A stretch of 64,000 bases of DNA from Pseudoruegeria sp. HB172150 (lineage in GTDB: Bacteria > Pseudomonadota > Alphaproteobacteria > Rhodobacterales > Rhodobacteraceae), in the NCBI RefSeq assembly GCF_013184805.1, contig NZ_JAATNG010000001.1:62001-126000 (forward strand), written 5' to 3'. Of this stretch, positions 27,536 to 36,118 are shown piece after piece. The translations under genes were made by a program, and so were the position numbers. The notes beneath the pieces were generated by a model, which was given only the letters and a program-made list of their open reading frames with translations, ran no database searches and was not told the origin of the DNA. Position 1 is the stretch's first letter. Each line of letters opens with the position of its first letter.

Positions 27536-29038
27536 CTACTTGAACTCGATCTGCGAGAGCTGCAGTTCCGAGTTGGTCTTGATGCTCGGCTCGAAGTCCA
27601 GCCGCTCGTTGACACGGGTGAAGCCGACCATGTGCCACAGGAAGACGTCGGCCACGATGTCGTTGAAGACGTAGGCGAAGGTCTCTTCCCACAGGCCCTG
27701 GCGCTCGTCACCGGTGGCCGCAGTTGCCGTGGCGATCATCTCGTCGAGCTTGGGATCGGCAACGCCCGACTGCACGCCTTCGGAGCCGTACTTGTTGAAC
27801 ATCGAGAAGACGGGGTCGCCGTTGGCGTTGTCGTGCATCGCCTCGACCATGATCGGGCGACCGTCGGTCACGAAGGGCTTGGAGTAGTATTCATTCCACT
27901 CCGCCGTCTCGACCATCTGCAGCTTGATGTTGAGCCCGGCCTCCTGCCACATCGAAGTTAGCGCCTCCATCGTTTCGGTGACGTTGGCGAAGTTCTCGAG
28001 CCGGCCGATCAAGGTGATCTCGGCGTCGACCGGAACACCGTCCGCCGCTGCGGCGGCCAGCAGCTCCTTAGACTTGTCGAGGTCATAGGGATAAGGCGAC
28101 AGATCGTGGTTGTAGCCGATGGTCGAGGGTGGGGTCATGCCCGTGGCCTGCAGCGTACCGTCTGCAAGGATGGTGCCGATGAAGGCTTCGCGGTCGACGG
28201 CATAGTTCAGCGCCTGGCGCACGCGGACATCGTCGAGCGGAGCGGTGCTGTTGTCGATCCGCATGTAGACGGTTTCCGAGTTGGGATAGCTGTAATCCGT
28301 TTCCGGGTTGGTGGCATCCTGAAGCGCGATGTTCGGTGCGATGTCGGCTTCTCCGGCTTCGACCATGGCGGCGCGCACCGCACTTTCGGAGCGGAAGACA
28401 TAGGTCGCATCCTGGACTGTCGGCGCATCGCCCCAGTAATCGTCGCGCGCGCTGAGCTTGATGTACTGGCCGCGGGCGTACTCGTCGAAGGTGTAGGGAC
28501 CGGTGCCGACCGGCTGGTCGACGAACGCGTCCGGGTTAGACTCGGATGGCAGCACGGCCAGTGTGGACATCAGTAGCGGCAGGATGGGCTGGGCCGGGTC
28601 GCTGGTGATGTCGATAGTCAGGTCATCGACGATGTCGGTCGTCAACTCGAACCCGCCGTAATACTTGGCGCCAGTCTCGCAGACGAACTTGTCGGACTTG
28701 TTGCGCTCCAACGAGAACACGATGTCGGCGGCATCGAGCGCGGTGCCGTCAGAGAAGGTCACACCGTCCCGCAGCGTGAAGCGCCACGTGCCACCGCCCA
28801 TATCCTCCCAGCTAGTCGCAAGGCGCGGCTGCAGGCCGGCTCCCGGGACCAGCTCGGTAAGCGTTTCGGACACGTTCTGCAGGATCACGCGGCCGATATT
28901 CGACTTTGCAGCCATGCAGGGTTCGACGTTTTCGAGCTCTTCCGACAACACCACGGTGACGGACTCTTGTGCGAGCACCTGCCCGGCTATGGTCGTGGCA
29001 AGCAACGTCGCAGATATGCGACTGATCTTCAAAGGCAT
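27536..29038 (-). CDS. dipeptide/opine-type ABC transporter substrate-binding protein (SBP_bac_5)
   Basis: A 500-residue periplasmic protein. ATG 29038 follows AGGGAGGAGACC and gives the signal peptide MPLKISRISATLLATTIAGQ (cleaved near VLAQ/ES). Longer in-frame starts lack a ribosome-binding site. The mature protein shows the family layout: VEPCMAAKSNIGRVILQNVSETL, LRDGVTFSDGTALDAADIVFS, VRQALNYAVDREAFI and a C-terminal FLWHMVGFTRV. It binds a peptide, opine or similar ligand for the Dpp-type permeases. It is divergent from a LysR gene whose product may control it. Confidence 0.92.
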   Translation of the reverse strand: MPLKISRISATLLATTIAGQVLAQESVTVVLSEELENVEPCMAAKSNIGRVILQNVSETLTELVPGAGLQPRLATSWEDMGGGTWRFTLRDGVTFSDGTALDAADIVFSLERNKSDKFVCETGAKYYGGFELTTDIVDDLTIDITSDPAQPILPLLMSTLAVLPSESNPDAFVDQPVGTGPYTFDEYARGQYIKLSARDDYWGDAPTVQDATYVFRSESAVRAAMVEAGEADIAPNIALQDATNPETDYSYPNSETVYMRIDNSTAPLDDVRVRQALNYAVDREAFIGTILADGTLQATGMTPPSTIGYNHDLSPYPYDLDKSKELLAAAAADGVPVDAEITLIGRLENFANVTETMEALTSMWQEAGLNIKLQMVETAEWNEYYSKPFVTDGRPIMVEAMHDNANGDPVFSMFNKYGSEGVQSGVADPKLDEMIATATAATGDERQGLWEETFAYVFNDIVADVFLWHMVGFTRVNERLDFEPSIKTNSELQLSQIEFK

Positions 29039-29182
29039 GGTCTCCTCCCTTTTGAAAACTCCGGTCTCCGGTGTAGCGGATGCCGGTCGATGCCACGCAA
29101 GCGGCAGCCGCATCTCGTGGGATCTCGTGGAAGGATACTGGGGAGGCCGCATATGTATATTCCAATGGTGGATTGAAATGAT

Positions 29183-29195
29183 ATACAATTTGTAT
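29183..29195. promoter_or_regulatory. candidate LysR operator dyad
   Basis: ATACAA-T-TTGTAT is a perfect inverted repeat inside a larger TGATA-N9-TATCA dyad (29179-29197). It sits in an unusually A/T-rich patch, 37 nt before the LysR start and about 145 nt before the divergent binding-protein start. This is where LysR proteins usually bind, near their own promoter and between divergent genes. It is inferred from symmetry and position only. Confidence 0.45.
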
Positions 29196-29232
29196 CAATT
29201 TACTGGATCGATTCATGTGGGGGAGATCGCCT

Positions 29233-30150
29233 ATGGGTCAGGGAACTTTCGAGTTTTTCCAGCTTAGGTGCTTTGTTGCGGTAGCCGAGGAACTGAATTT
29301 TCGCCGTGCGGCGGCCCGGATGAACATGACCCAGCCGCCGCTGTCGCGTCAGATTAAGCTATTGGAAGATCGAATCGGGCTGACCCTGCTGGAGCGAAGC
29401 AACCGCTGGGTCCGGCTGACGCCGGCGGGCACCAGCTTTCTGAACAGCGCCAGCGACCTTTTGGAACGCGCCGAGTATGCGGTTCTGACGGCACGGCAGG
29501 CCGAACGCGGAGAGGTCGGGACCGTCGCGATGGGTTTCGTTCCGTCTGCGGCGCTGGAATTCGTGCCGCGCATCGTGACAGCGCTGAAGGAGAAGATGCC
29601 CGGCATCCGGTTCGATCCGATCGAGATGATGAGCTACGAGATTGTCGAGGCACTGCTGTCGGGGAGGCTGGACCTGGGCCTGACTCGGACCACGGGTCGC
29701 AACCGCGAGATCGAGAGCGACCTTGTCGTGCGCGAGCCTTTCGTGCTGGCCGTGCCGACGAACCACCGACTTTGCGGACCCGGGATGCTGGATCTCGGGG
29801 CGCTGGATGGCGAGGATCTTGTGGGATATTCTGCCGAACGCGGCGGGTTTCTGCGGGAAACTCACCGAGCACTGTTCGCCACCGCCAGTATCGTGCCTAA
29901 CGTCGTGCAGGAGGTCAGCCAGACCCAAACCATCGTTGCGCTTGTAAATGCTGGCGTCGGTGTTGCGCTTGTCCCGCGGTCGTCGATGTCGATGCAGATG
30001 CGAAACGTAGCATTCCGTCCGGTGAGTATCCCACCGGAGTTTGCATCTTCGCTTTACCTCAACAACGCACCGAACCGACGGACGCCGATGCATGCCCGGT
30101 TGCGCGAGACGATCCTGGAGACGTTCCGGGCGGATGGGTCGCTCGCGTGA
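29233..30150 (+). CDS. LysR-family transcriptional regulator
   Basis: A 305-residue regulator. Residues 5-64 hold the LysR winged helix (FFQLRCFVAVAEELNFRRAA, then TQPPLSRQIKLLEDRIGLTLLE). Residues about 90-295 form the co-inducer domain. The start is ATG 29233 after GGGGGAGATC, 18 nt inside a longer frame. It is divergent from the binding protein of the Dpp-type transporter and probably activates that operon. The DMT exporter gene downstream converges on it. Confidence 0.9.
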   Translation: MGQGTFEFFQLRCFVAVAEELNFRRAAARMNMTQPPLSRQIKLLEDRIGLTLLERSNRWVRLTPAGTSFLNSASDLLERAEYAVLTARQAERGEVGTVAMGFVPSAALEFVPRIVTALKEKMPGIRFDPIEMMSYEIVEALLSGRLDLGLTRTTGRNREIESDLVVREPFVLAVPTNHRLCGPGMLDLGALDGEDLVGYSAERGGFLRETHRALFATASIVPNVVQEVSQTQTIVALVNAGVGVALVPRSSMSMQMRNVAFRPVSIPPEFASSLYLNNAPNRRTPMHARLRETILETFRADGSLA

Positions 30151-30162
30151 CGCGACTAGGTC

Positions 30163-31038
30163 TCAGGTCTGGCTCATGACCCGACGCCGCGCGCTTCGGG
30201 CCATCAGTAGCGAAGCAGCAAAGATCACCGAGCCGCCGATCCAGGTGGACAGGGGCACCGACTGTGCGAAGATCAGGTAGCCGAGCAGGGCCACGAAAGG
30301 CAGGCGAAGAAAGTCGAACGGCGCGATTAACGACGCCTCGGCCAGCGAGAACGCCTTCGTCGCCAGCATCATGTTAAAGGCCCCCATCACTCCTTGCAGC
30401 GCGAGCAGTGCCCATTCGGTCGGCGTCGGATTTGACCAGACGAAAAGGGCTGGGATGGCGGCGATGGGTGCGGTCAGGATCAGGTTCCATGCGACAAGCG
30501 TTTCCGTCCGGTCTTTTGAAGACATATCCTTCAGGATCAGTTGGATTACCGCCGTAAGAACCGCACCGGCAATAGCGAAGACGAGACCTGACGGGACCTC
30601 TTCGGATTGGCCCGGGCGCAGGACGATCAGCACACCGGCGAAGCCCAGCAGGACCGCCGCCACCCGCGCGGCGTTTGGGCGTTCCGACAGGAAAAGCCAT
30701 GCGCCGAGCGTGACGAAGATCGGCGAGGTGAAGGCGATTGCGGTGACTTCGGCCAGTGGTGCTGAGGCAAATGCGATGAAGAACAGGATCAGCGAGGCGA
30801 GCTTCAGCGCGGCGCGAACGAAATGCAGAAACCTGTAGTTCGATTTGAGCATTCCGCGCCGGCGCAGGATCCATGGCAGGACCACCAGCAGGCCGAAACT
30901 GGCGCGTGTGAACCCCATGATGAAGGGATGCACATCCGGCGACAGGTATCGGACAATGATGGAATCGACGGCCATCATTCCTGAGACGACCATCATGAGC
31001 GCAGCACCCAACAAAGGCGCATGATCCTGCCTGCTCAT
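30163..31038 (-). CDS. DMT-superfamily (EamA) transporter
   Basis: A 291-residue protein with ten predicted membrane helices in two EamA repeats (about 10-142 and 155-285). Examples are MVVSGMMAVDSIIVRYL and GFTRASFGLLVVLPW in the first, and APFDFLRLPFVALLGYLIFAQ in the second. Such proteins usually export amino acids or metabolites, sometimes import them. It converges on the LysR gene 12 nt away. There is no operon partner and the substrate is unknown. Confidence 0.88.
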   Translation of the reverse strand: MSRQDHAPLLGAALMMVVSGMMAVDSIIVRYLSPDVHPFIMGFTRASFGLLVVLPWILRRRGMLKSNYRFLHFVRAALKLASLILFFIAFASAPLAEVTAIAFTSPIFVTLGAWLFLSERPNAARVAAVLLGFAGVLIVLRPGQSEEVPSGLVFAIAGAVLTAVIQLILKDMSSKDRTETLVAWNLILTAPIAAIPALFVWSNPTPTEWALLALQGVMGAFNMMLATKAFSLAEASLIAPFDFLRLPFVALLGYLIFAQSVPLSTWIGGSVIFAASLLMARSARRRVMSQT

Positions 31039-31924
31039 CTAGGTTTCCGGTGACATGGACGGCCGTCCTGGGCAAAGCGCGGGACATGCCGCGCCGGTGC
31101 ATCCTGCGCGAGATCGGGCGACCTGTCAAAAATCGGAACAGCTTGAGTGAGCCGCTTCGATGTGGCCGGGTTATTGATCAAGTGCACCAATTCGCCGGGT
31201 TGTTTTCGGGGTCCGCTCTGGCCGTGATGATCTGCTTCAGTTGTAGATGGGCCATGTGGCAATAGTGTCGAGAAGGCTTTCAGTCCCGTCTGACAAAAGG
31301 GCGGAAACTGCCCGGAGCAGACGGTCCGGTTGCGCCGTTCTGCCACCGGCTAAGGTGCAGAAGGCCCGCATCTCAGTCTCGACCTCGGGGTCGGCTAAGG
31401 TCGGGGTGGGGCCGCTGAGATGCCGGATACCATGACGCTCCGGAAGACCCTTTCTGCTATCGAGGGAGAGATCACTTAACCGCTCGATCCGCCGGCGGAC
31501 TGCGCCTGCAATCCGCGTTGCCCAATGGTCGAAGACATCTGGCGAAGATCGCAGCCGGAGCTGCAGTTACAGGGCGCCGGTCCTTTCGCCGTTTGTTACC
31601 TGCAGGGTAAAGCCGGTGGCCCCCGCCGCGTGATATACGGCTGCACGGTTCGGCGAACGGGGCCATCCCGGTACGCCGCGGCGCAACTTTATGCGCGTAT
31701 CGCGGGATGGGCCATGCGACGACATCTGAGGTGATACTCGCATGTGTGTGGCTGGCGTGGGGAGCGCGGGACCTGCCTTTTTCACGACGAGTTGAAATGG
31801 CAGTTTTGGCACTTCGTTACCTCGCATTGCGCAACGAAGCGGCATGCCCAACTGCAGGTTTTCTCATCTCCGCTTGGATGCAGCGAGATGCTGTGTGCCA
31901 GAGTACGACAAGTGACCCTTTCAG
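31039..31924. other. 886-nt non-coding or degraded region
   Basis: The longest stretch without a convincing gene. Short frames on both strands lack ribosome-binding sites and family sequence. One minus-strand frame stays open for 109 codons between stops (31237-31569) and ends in a protein-like segment containing PEVETEMRAFCTLAGGR, but it has no early start codon. The frame ending at 31567 also reads protein-like. The region may be a decayed gene or 3' untranslated spacer. A 7-bp inverted repeat CTTCGTT/AACGAAG lies near 31821-31848. Confidence 0.5.
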
Positions 31925-33400
31925 TCATGACTGGAGTACGATGCTGTATGCCTTTTCCTCGGTGTAGCTCATCATGTCGTCGAAGGCTTCTTCGCGCCCC
32001 AAACCGCTGTTCTTCATGCCGCCGAAGGGTACGGCGGGGTAGTGCGGGCCGGCGCCGTTGATCCAGATGTAGCCAGACCTGATGCGCCGGGCGGTCGTGA
32101 TTGCGGTGTCGAGGTCCCGGGTCCAGACGGATCCGGACAGGCCGAACTCAAGGCCGTTCGCGATTTCGATGACCTCGTCGATATCGCGCCATCTGAAGAC
32201 TGACAGGACCGGGCCGAACACCTCGTTTCGCGCCAGATACATATCTGGCGTCACATCGGCAAAGATCGTGGGGCTCCACCAGTAGCCGCTATCGAAGCCG
32301 GGCGGTGGCGCGCCGCCGGTGACGAGACGCGCGCCTTCTTCCTGTGCCCGGCCGACGAAGCTCCGCACCTTCTCTATCTGCGCCGCGCTGATCATTGGGC
32401 CGATCTGCGACATCTCGTCGAGGGGGTCGCCGATTTTCATCGCGGACAGTCGTTCGACCATCGCGGCAAGGAACTCATCATGGATGTCGTCGTGCAGGAA
32501 CAGACGACTGGTCGATCCGCAGGACTGCCCCTGCCAGCCGAAGTTCATGCCCTTGATCGCGCCAGGTATCGCCTTTTTCATGTCCGCGTCCGGAAAGACG
32601 ATCAGGGGGTTTTTCCCACCCAGCTCCAGCGTGATCTGCTTGACCGCGACCTCGGCGGCGCTGCGTTGGATGTGCAGCCCGGTGGCGACCGAGCCGATGA
32701 AGGCCAGCCGCTTCACCTCCGGGTGCCGGACAAGAGCCTCGCCAGCTTCCTTCCCGAACCCGGTAACGACGTTAACGACGCCAGGAGGGAAGATTTCCCG
32801 CGCCAATTCGCCGAGGTAACAGGCGGAAAGTGGGCTTTGCTCCGACGGCTTCAGCACAACCGTATTGCCGGTGATCAGCGGTGCGCCCAGCTTGGCCGCC
32901 GCGAACATCAGCGGGTGATTGAAAGGGACAATCCGCCCGACCACACCGTAGGGTTCGCGTTCGGTGAAATGCAGGTTGCCGGGGGTGGCCGGGATCGTCG
33001 AGCCCTTCATTTCATAGCCGAGCGCGGCGTAATAGTTCAGCTGCCGGGCCGAGGAAGCCACGTCGCGGCGCATCTCAGAGATGATGTTGCCGCTGTCCTT
33101 CACCTCAACCTGCAGCAACCGCTCGCCATGCTCTAGGATCGCATAGGCGAACCGCCGGATCGTCTCTGCCCGTGCCGCGACCCCGGCTGCGGCCCAGGCC
33201 GGCTGCGCGTCCTGCGCCGCGCCGACGGCGGCGGCGACGTCTTCGGCCGATCCCTCGGGGACCTGTGCCAGCAACGTCTCGTCCGCGGGATTGACGCAGT
33301 CATAGCGCCGGCCGGACGCGCTCTCGACAAGTTCGCCGCCGATCAGCATCCGCGGGTTTTCAATGTCGAACGTAACGTCGACGCTGCTGTTTCCGGACAT
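31925..33400 (-). CDS. NAD(P)-dependent aldehyde dehydrogenase
   Basis: A 491-residue ALDH-superfamily enzyme of the betaine/aryl-aldehyde type. YGVVGRIVPFNHPLMFAAAK, the general-base Glu in TLELGGKNPL (about 256), the nucleophilic Cys in GQSCGSTSRLFLH (about 290) and EVFGPVLSVFRW are all present, so it should be active. It oxidises an aldehyde to its acid. It is divergent from the first ThDP enzyme (266 nt apart). A 2-oxo-acid decarboxylase plus ALDH would convert an aryl-glyoxylate-like acid to a shorter acid. It is a paralogue of the ALDH at 53371. Confidence 0.92.
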   Translation of the reverse strand: MSGNSSVDVTFDIENPRMLIGGELVESASGRRYDCVNPADETLLAQVPEGSAEDVAAAVGAAQDAQPAWAAAGVAARAETIRRFAYAILEHGERLLQVEVKDSGNIISEMRRDVASSARQLNYYAALGYEMKGSTIPATPGNLHFTEREPYGVVGRIVPFNHPLMFAAAKLGAPLITGNTVVLKPSEQSPLSACYLGELAREIFPPGVVNVVTGFGKEAGEALVRHPEVKRLAFIGSVATGLHIQRSAAEVAVKQITLELGGKNPLIVFPDADMKKAIPGAIKGMNFGWQGQSCGSTSRLFLHDDIHDEFLAAMVERLSAMKIGDPLDEMSQIGPMISAAQIEKVRSFVGRAQEEGARLVTGGAPPPGFDSGYWWSPTIFADVTPDMYLARNEVFGPVLSVFRWRDIDEVIEIANGLEFGLSGSVWTRDLDTAITTARRIRSGYIWINGAGPHYPAVPFGGMKNSGLGREEAFDDMMSYTEEKAYSIVLQS

Positions 33401-33491
33401 GACCTCACTCCCTTATTCCGGCGCCGATCTGTCGGTTTCCGCCGACCGATCCCGCCGCCTGAGTTGTTTATCTGGAAAACTATCTTCCGGT

Positions 33492-33506
33492 GCAATGGCG
33501 CATTGC
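33492..33506. promoter_or_regulatory. inverted repeat in the ALDH/ThDP-enzyme divergent promoter region
   Basis: GCAATG-GCG-CATTGC is a perfect 6-bp-arm repeat, followed at 33509-33521 by CGTCCG-C-CGGACG. Both lie between the divergent ALDH and ThDP-enzyme genes and could be operator or hairpin sequences. Their function is not established. Confidence 0.35.
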
Positions 33507-33599
33507 GACGTCCGCCGGACGCGTGCACCTTCGGGCCGACAAGTAGCTCGGCGTAGCCAGGTTTTTCATGCGGGCACTGGCGCGGCTGGCGACGATACT

Positions 33600-33616
33600 G
33601 TTATCTAGGTAAATAC
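33600..33616. promoter_or_regulatory. candidate operator, TTATCTAGGTAA motif
   Basis: This imperfect palindrome centred on CTAG lies 51-67 nt before the ThDP-enzyme start. In reverse orientation a close relative, TAATCTAGGAAA (10 of 12 positions), lies at 40667-40683 between the TauC-like permease and NMT1-type binding-protein genes. Two copies in two divergent promoter regions of one catabolic area suggest a shared regulator, most simply the MarR protein encoded between them. Confidence 0.38.
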
Positions 33617-33666
33617 TTCGGCCGCAGGCGCTGCGACCGGTGTCGACGCAACGCGGGGGAGGCGAT

Positions 33667-35436
33667 ATGGCGGACGCAGGCGGAACCTCGGGCGGAGGCC
33701 GGGTGGCGGGCTGGGGCAGCGACGTGGTCGCCGACGCCCTGGCCGCGCTGGATATCCCCTATATCGCGCTTGTCCCGGGGGCGAGCTTCCGGGGCTTTCA
33801 CGACAGCCTGGTGAACTACCTCGGCCCCGACGGCCCGCAGATGATCGTCTGCCTTCATGAAGAGCACGCCGTTGCCATCGCCGAGGGCTGGGCACGCGTG
33901 ACAGGCAGGCCGATGGCAGTGGCGCTGCATTCCAATGTCGGGCTGATGCACGGCAGCATGCCGATCTACAACGCCTGGTGCGACCGAACGCCGGTGCTGA
34001 TCTTCGGCGCGACCGGTCCGGTCGACGCGCACGAGCGACGGCCCTGGATCGACTGGATCCATACCTCCGCAGACCAGGGCGCGCTGGTCCGGCCCTTCGT
34101 GAAGTGGGACGATCAGCCCGGCTCCGCCGAGGCGGCGGTGGAATCGGTCCTGCGCGGCTACCAGATCGCGGCGACGACGCCGAAGGGACCGGTCTACATC
34201 TGCCTCGACGTGGGGATGCAGGAGGCCTCGCTGCAGCGCGAGGTGCGGGTGCCAGACGTGGCGCGCTTTGCCCCGGGCCGCCCCCCGGCAGCCGCGCCGG
34301 ACGAGGTGGAGCGCGCGGTGGACATGCTGGCCGCGGCCCACGCGCCCGCGGTGCTGATGGGCCGGATGTCGCGGGACACGGCGGACTGGCAGCGCAGGGT
34401 CGCCTTCGCCGAGGCACTGGGGGCGCCGGTGCTGACCAGCATCCACCGCCCACCCGCCTTTCCCGCAACCCATCCGTTGCACGTCCTGCCCGTCTGCGGA
34501 GAGTGGCCTTCCGTGGCCGAAGCCGACCTGATCGCCGGCGCTGACCTGATCCTGTCCTTCGACTGGCTGGATCTGGGGGGCTACCTTAGGGGCTGCATAG
34601 GCACGGCATCTACGCAAAAGCCGCCGCAGGCGCGGGTGATCCATGTGAGCCTGGATCACACCATGGCGAACGGCTGGAGCAAGGATCACTACGCCCTGCC
34701 GCCTGCGGATCTGGCGCTTTATGCAGATCCCGATCAGGTCGTGGGGCAGCTTGCCGCCGCGCTGGGGGTCCGGGGATGCAGCGCCGCCGCCCCGCTTTGC
34801 CCGGATGCCTTGCACAATCACACTCACTGGCAGAGTTCGGTGACCCCCCCTGCCTCCGGGGCGGATCATGCGATGTCTCTTGAACTTTTCGCCCACACGA
34901 TCGCCGGCTTTGCGGCGAGCCGCGAAGTGTCTTTTGCGCGCCTGCCCATCGGCTGGCCGGGAGATGCCTGCGCGTTCTCGCATCCTCTGGATTACCTTGG
35001 CAAAGACGGAGGCGGCGCCGTCGGAACCGGGCCGGGACACAGTATCGGCACCGCGCTGGCGTTGAAGGACAGTGGCCGGCTGGTGATCGGGGTCGTCGGA
35101 GATGGCGACTTCCTGATGGGGGTGAACGCCCTGTGGACCGCCGCCAACCTGCAGGTCCCGGTGATCTTCGTCGTGGCCAACAACCGCGCCTACTTCAACG
35201 ACGTCCGTCACCAGGAGCGGATGGCGCTCACCCGGAACCGGCCTGTCGAAAACAAGTGGATCGGACAGGTGCTGGACAATCCAAGGCCCGACATCGTTCG
35301 TCTGGCGGAAGCGCAAGGCTTTGCGGCGGAGGAGGTCGGGACACCGGACGCTCTGATCCAAGCGCTGGAAGCAGCAGAGTTGCGGTTCCGCGCGGGACAG
35401 GGCACGGTCATAGACGCCCGTGTGGGCGGTTATTGA
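33667..35436 (+). CDS. thiamin-diphosphate-dependent enzyme (decarboxylase/acetolactate-synthase-like), paralogue 1
   Basis: A 589-residue ThDP enzyme. ATG 33667 follows GGGGGAGGCGAT; an ATG 27 nt upstream is weaker. The Pyr domain holds the catalytic Glu in CLHEEHAVAIAEGWARVTGRP (about 65). The central domain spans about 205-340, and the PP domain has GDGDFLMGVNALWTAA running to VVANNRAYFN (about 478-508). Family members decarboxylate 2-oxo acids or join them. With an adjacent ALDH and ring-cleavage genes, a benzoylformate-decarboxylase-like role is plausible but unproven. It shares long conserved blocks with the enzyme at 41919. Its stop overlaps the convergent marR gene by 7 nt. Confidence 0.87.
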   Translation: MADAGGTSGGGRVAGWGSDVVADALAALDIPYIALVPGASFRGFHDSLVNYLGPDGPQMIVCLHEEHAVAIAEGWARVTGRPMAVALHSNVGLMHGSMPIYNAWCDRTPVLIFGATGPVDAHERRPWIDWIHTSADQGALVRPFVKWDDQPGSAEAAVESVLRGYQIAATTPKGPVYICLDVGMQEASLQREVRVPDVARFAPGRPPAAAPDEVERAVDMLAAAHAPAVLMGRMSRDTADWQRRVAFAEALGAPVLTSIHRPPAFPATHPLHVLPVCGEWPSVAEADLIAGADLILSFDWLDLGGYLRGCIGTASTQKPPQARVIHVSLDHTMANGWSKDHYALPPADLALYADPDQVVGQLAAALGVRGCSAAAPLCPDALHNHTHWQSSVTPPASGADHAMSLELFAHTIAGFAASREVSFARLPIGWPGDACAFSHPLDYLGKDGGGAVGTGPGHSIGTALALKDSGRLVIGVVGDGDFLMGVNALWTAANLQVPVIFVVANNRAYFNDVRHQERMALTRNRPVENKWIGQVLDNPRPDIVRLAEAQGFAAEEVGTPDALIQALEAAELRFRAGQGTVIDARVGGY

Positions 35437-36002
35437 CTGTCTTCGGACTCGTCATGCACGGCCTCCAGGCTTCGCAGCGCCTTGGCCAGCAGTTCCGAAA
35501 GCCGCTCGGATTCCTTTGGCGTGAGCCCCTGCGCGATGTGACGGGCGTAATTGTCCAATGCCAGCGGCAAGACCTGCTCGGCAAGTGCGACACCTTCCTC
35601 GGTCAACTCGATCAGCGAACTACGCCGATCGTGTTCACTGGGGCGGCGGCGCACCAGCCCGTTTGCGTCGAGGTTCCGCATCACCTTGGTCAGCCCACCC
35701 GGCGTTATCAGCATCGACTGACGCAGCTCGGTCGGTGTCAGAGCGTGGGGCGGGGGCAGGGTGCGCAGGGTCACGACCACCTCGAATTCCGCCCGGGTCA
35801 GGCCGAACCGCTCCTTCACTTCGCGCCGGGAACTGTCGTGGATCAGGTCGCGCATCCGGAACAGTCGGATTACCAGGTTGCCCGCATGGGTGCTGGCCGC
35901 GGGCCATGTCGACCGCTTGCGCCGGATAAGGCCCTCGGCCGTGGTATCGAGCGGAGGTGTGTCCTCTACGGGCAGTTGGGGCGGATCCACGTCGTGTTTC
36001 AA
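35430..36002 (-). CDS. MarR-family transcriptional regulator
   Basis: A regulator of about 190 residues with a MarR winged helix (FGLTRAEFEVVVTL, then TPTELRQSMLITPGGLTKVMRNLDANGLVRRRPSEHDRRSSLIELTEEG) and flanking dimerisation helices. The start is uncertain. I prefer TTG 36002, which has GGAG six bases upstream. ATG 36065 would add 21 residues without a clear ribosome-binding site. It is divergent from a Gfo/Idh gene and sits among aromatic-type catabolic genes. MarR proteins there are usually repressors released by an aromatic acid or its CoA ester. Its stop overlaps the ThDP-enzyme stop. Confidence 0.87.
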   Translation of the reverse strand: MKHDVDPPQLPVEDTPPLDTTAEGLIRRKRSTWPAASTHAGNLVIRLFRMRDLIHDSSRREVKERFGLTRAEFEVVVTLRTLPPPHALTPTELRQSMLITPGGLTKVMRNLDANGLVRRRPSEHDRRSSLIELTEEGVALAEQVLPLALDNYARHIAQGLTPKESERLSELLAKALRSLEAVHDESEDSQ

Positions 36003-36118
36003 GAATGCTCCATTGTGCTGCGGCAGGCCGGATGCCAGAGGGGAATATACGCATCGCGGTGGCATCGCCAGACACGGCGACGGCAACCGGGGCGGGCCAT
36101 AAAAGAGGGAGAGGGATC

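Noticed and set aside
31035-31046. CATCTAGGTTT at the DMT transporter start, resembling the ATCTAGG operator motif
   Set aside because: It overlaps the start codon itself and lacks the flanking A/T symmetry of the other two sites; treated as chance.
33401-33666. Possible TPP riboswitch ahead of the ThDP enzyme
   Set aside because: No conserved THI-box sequence is visible, and the gene uses rather than makes thiamin diphosphate.
33601-35361. 586-codon minus-strand frame over the first ThDP enzyme
   Set aside because: Antisense shadow; the plus strand has intact ThDP motifs and a good ribosome-binding site.
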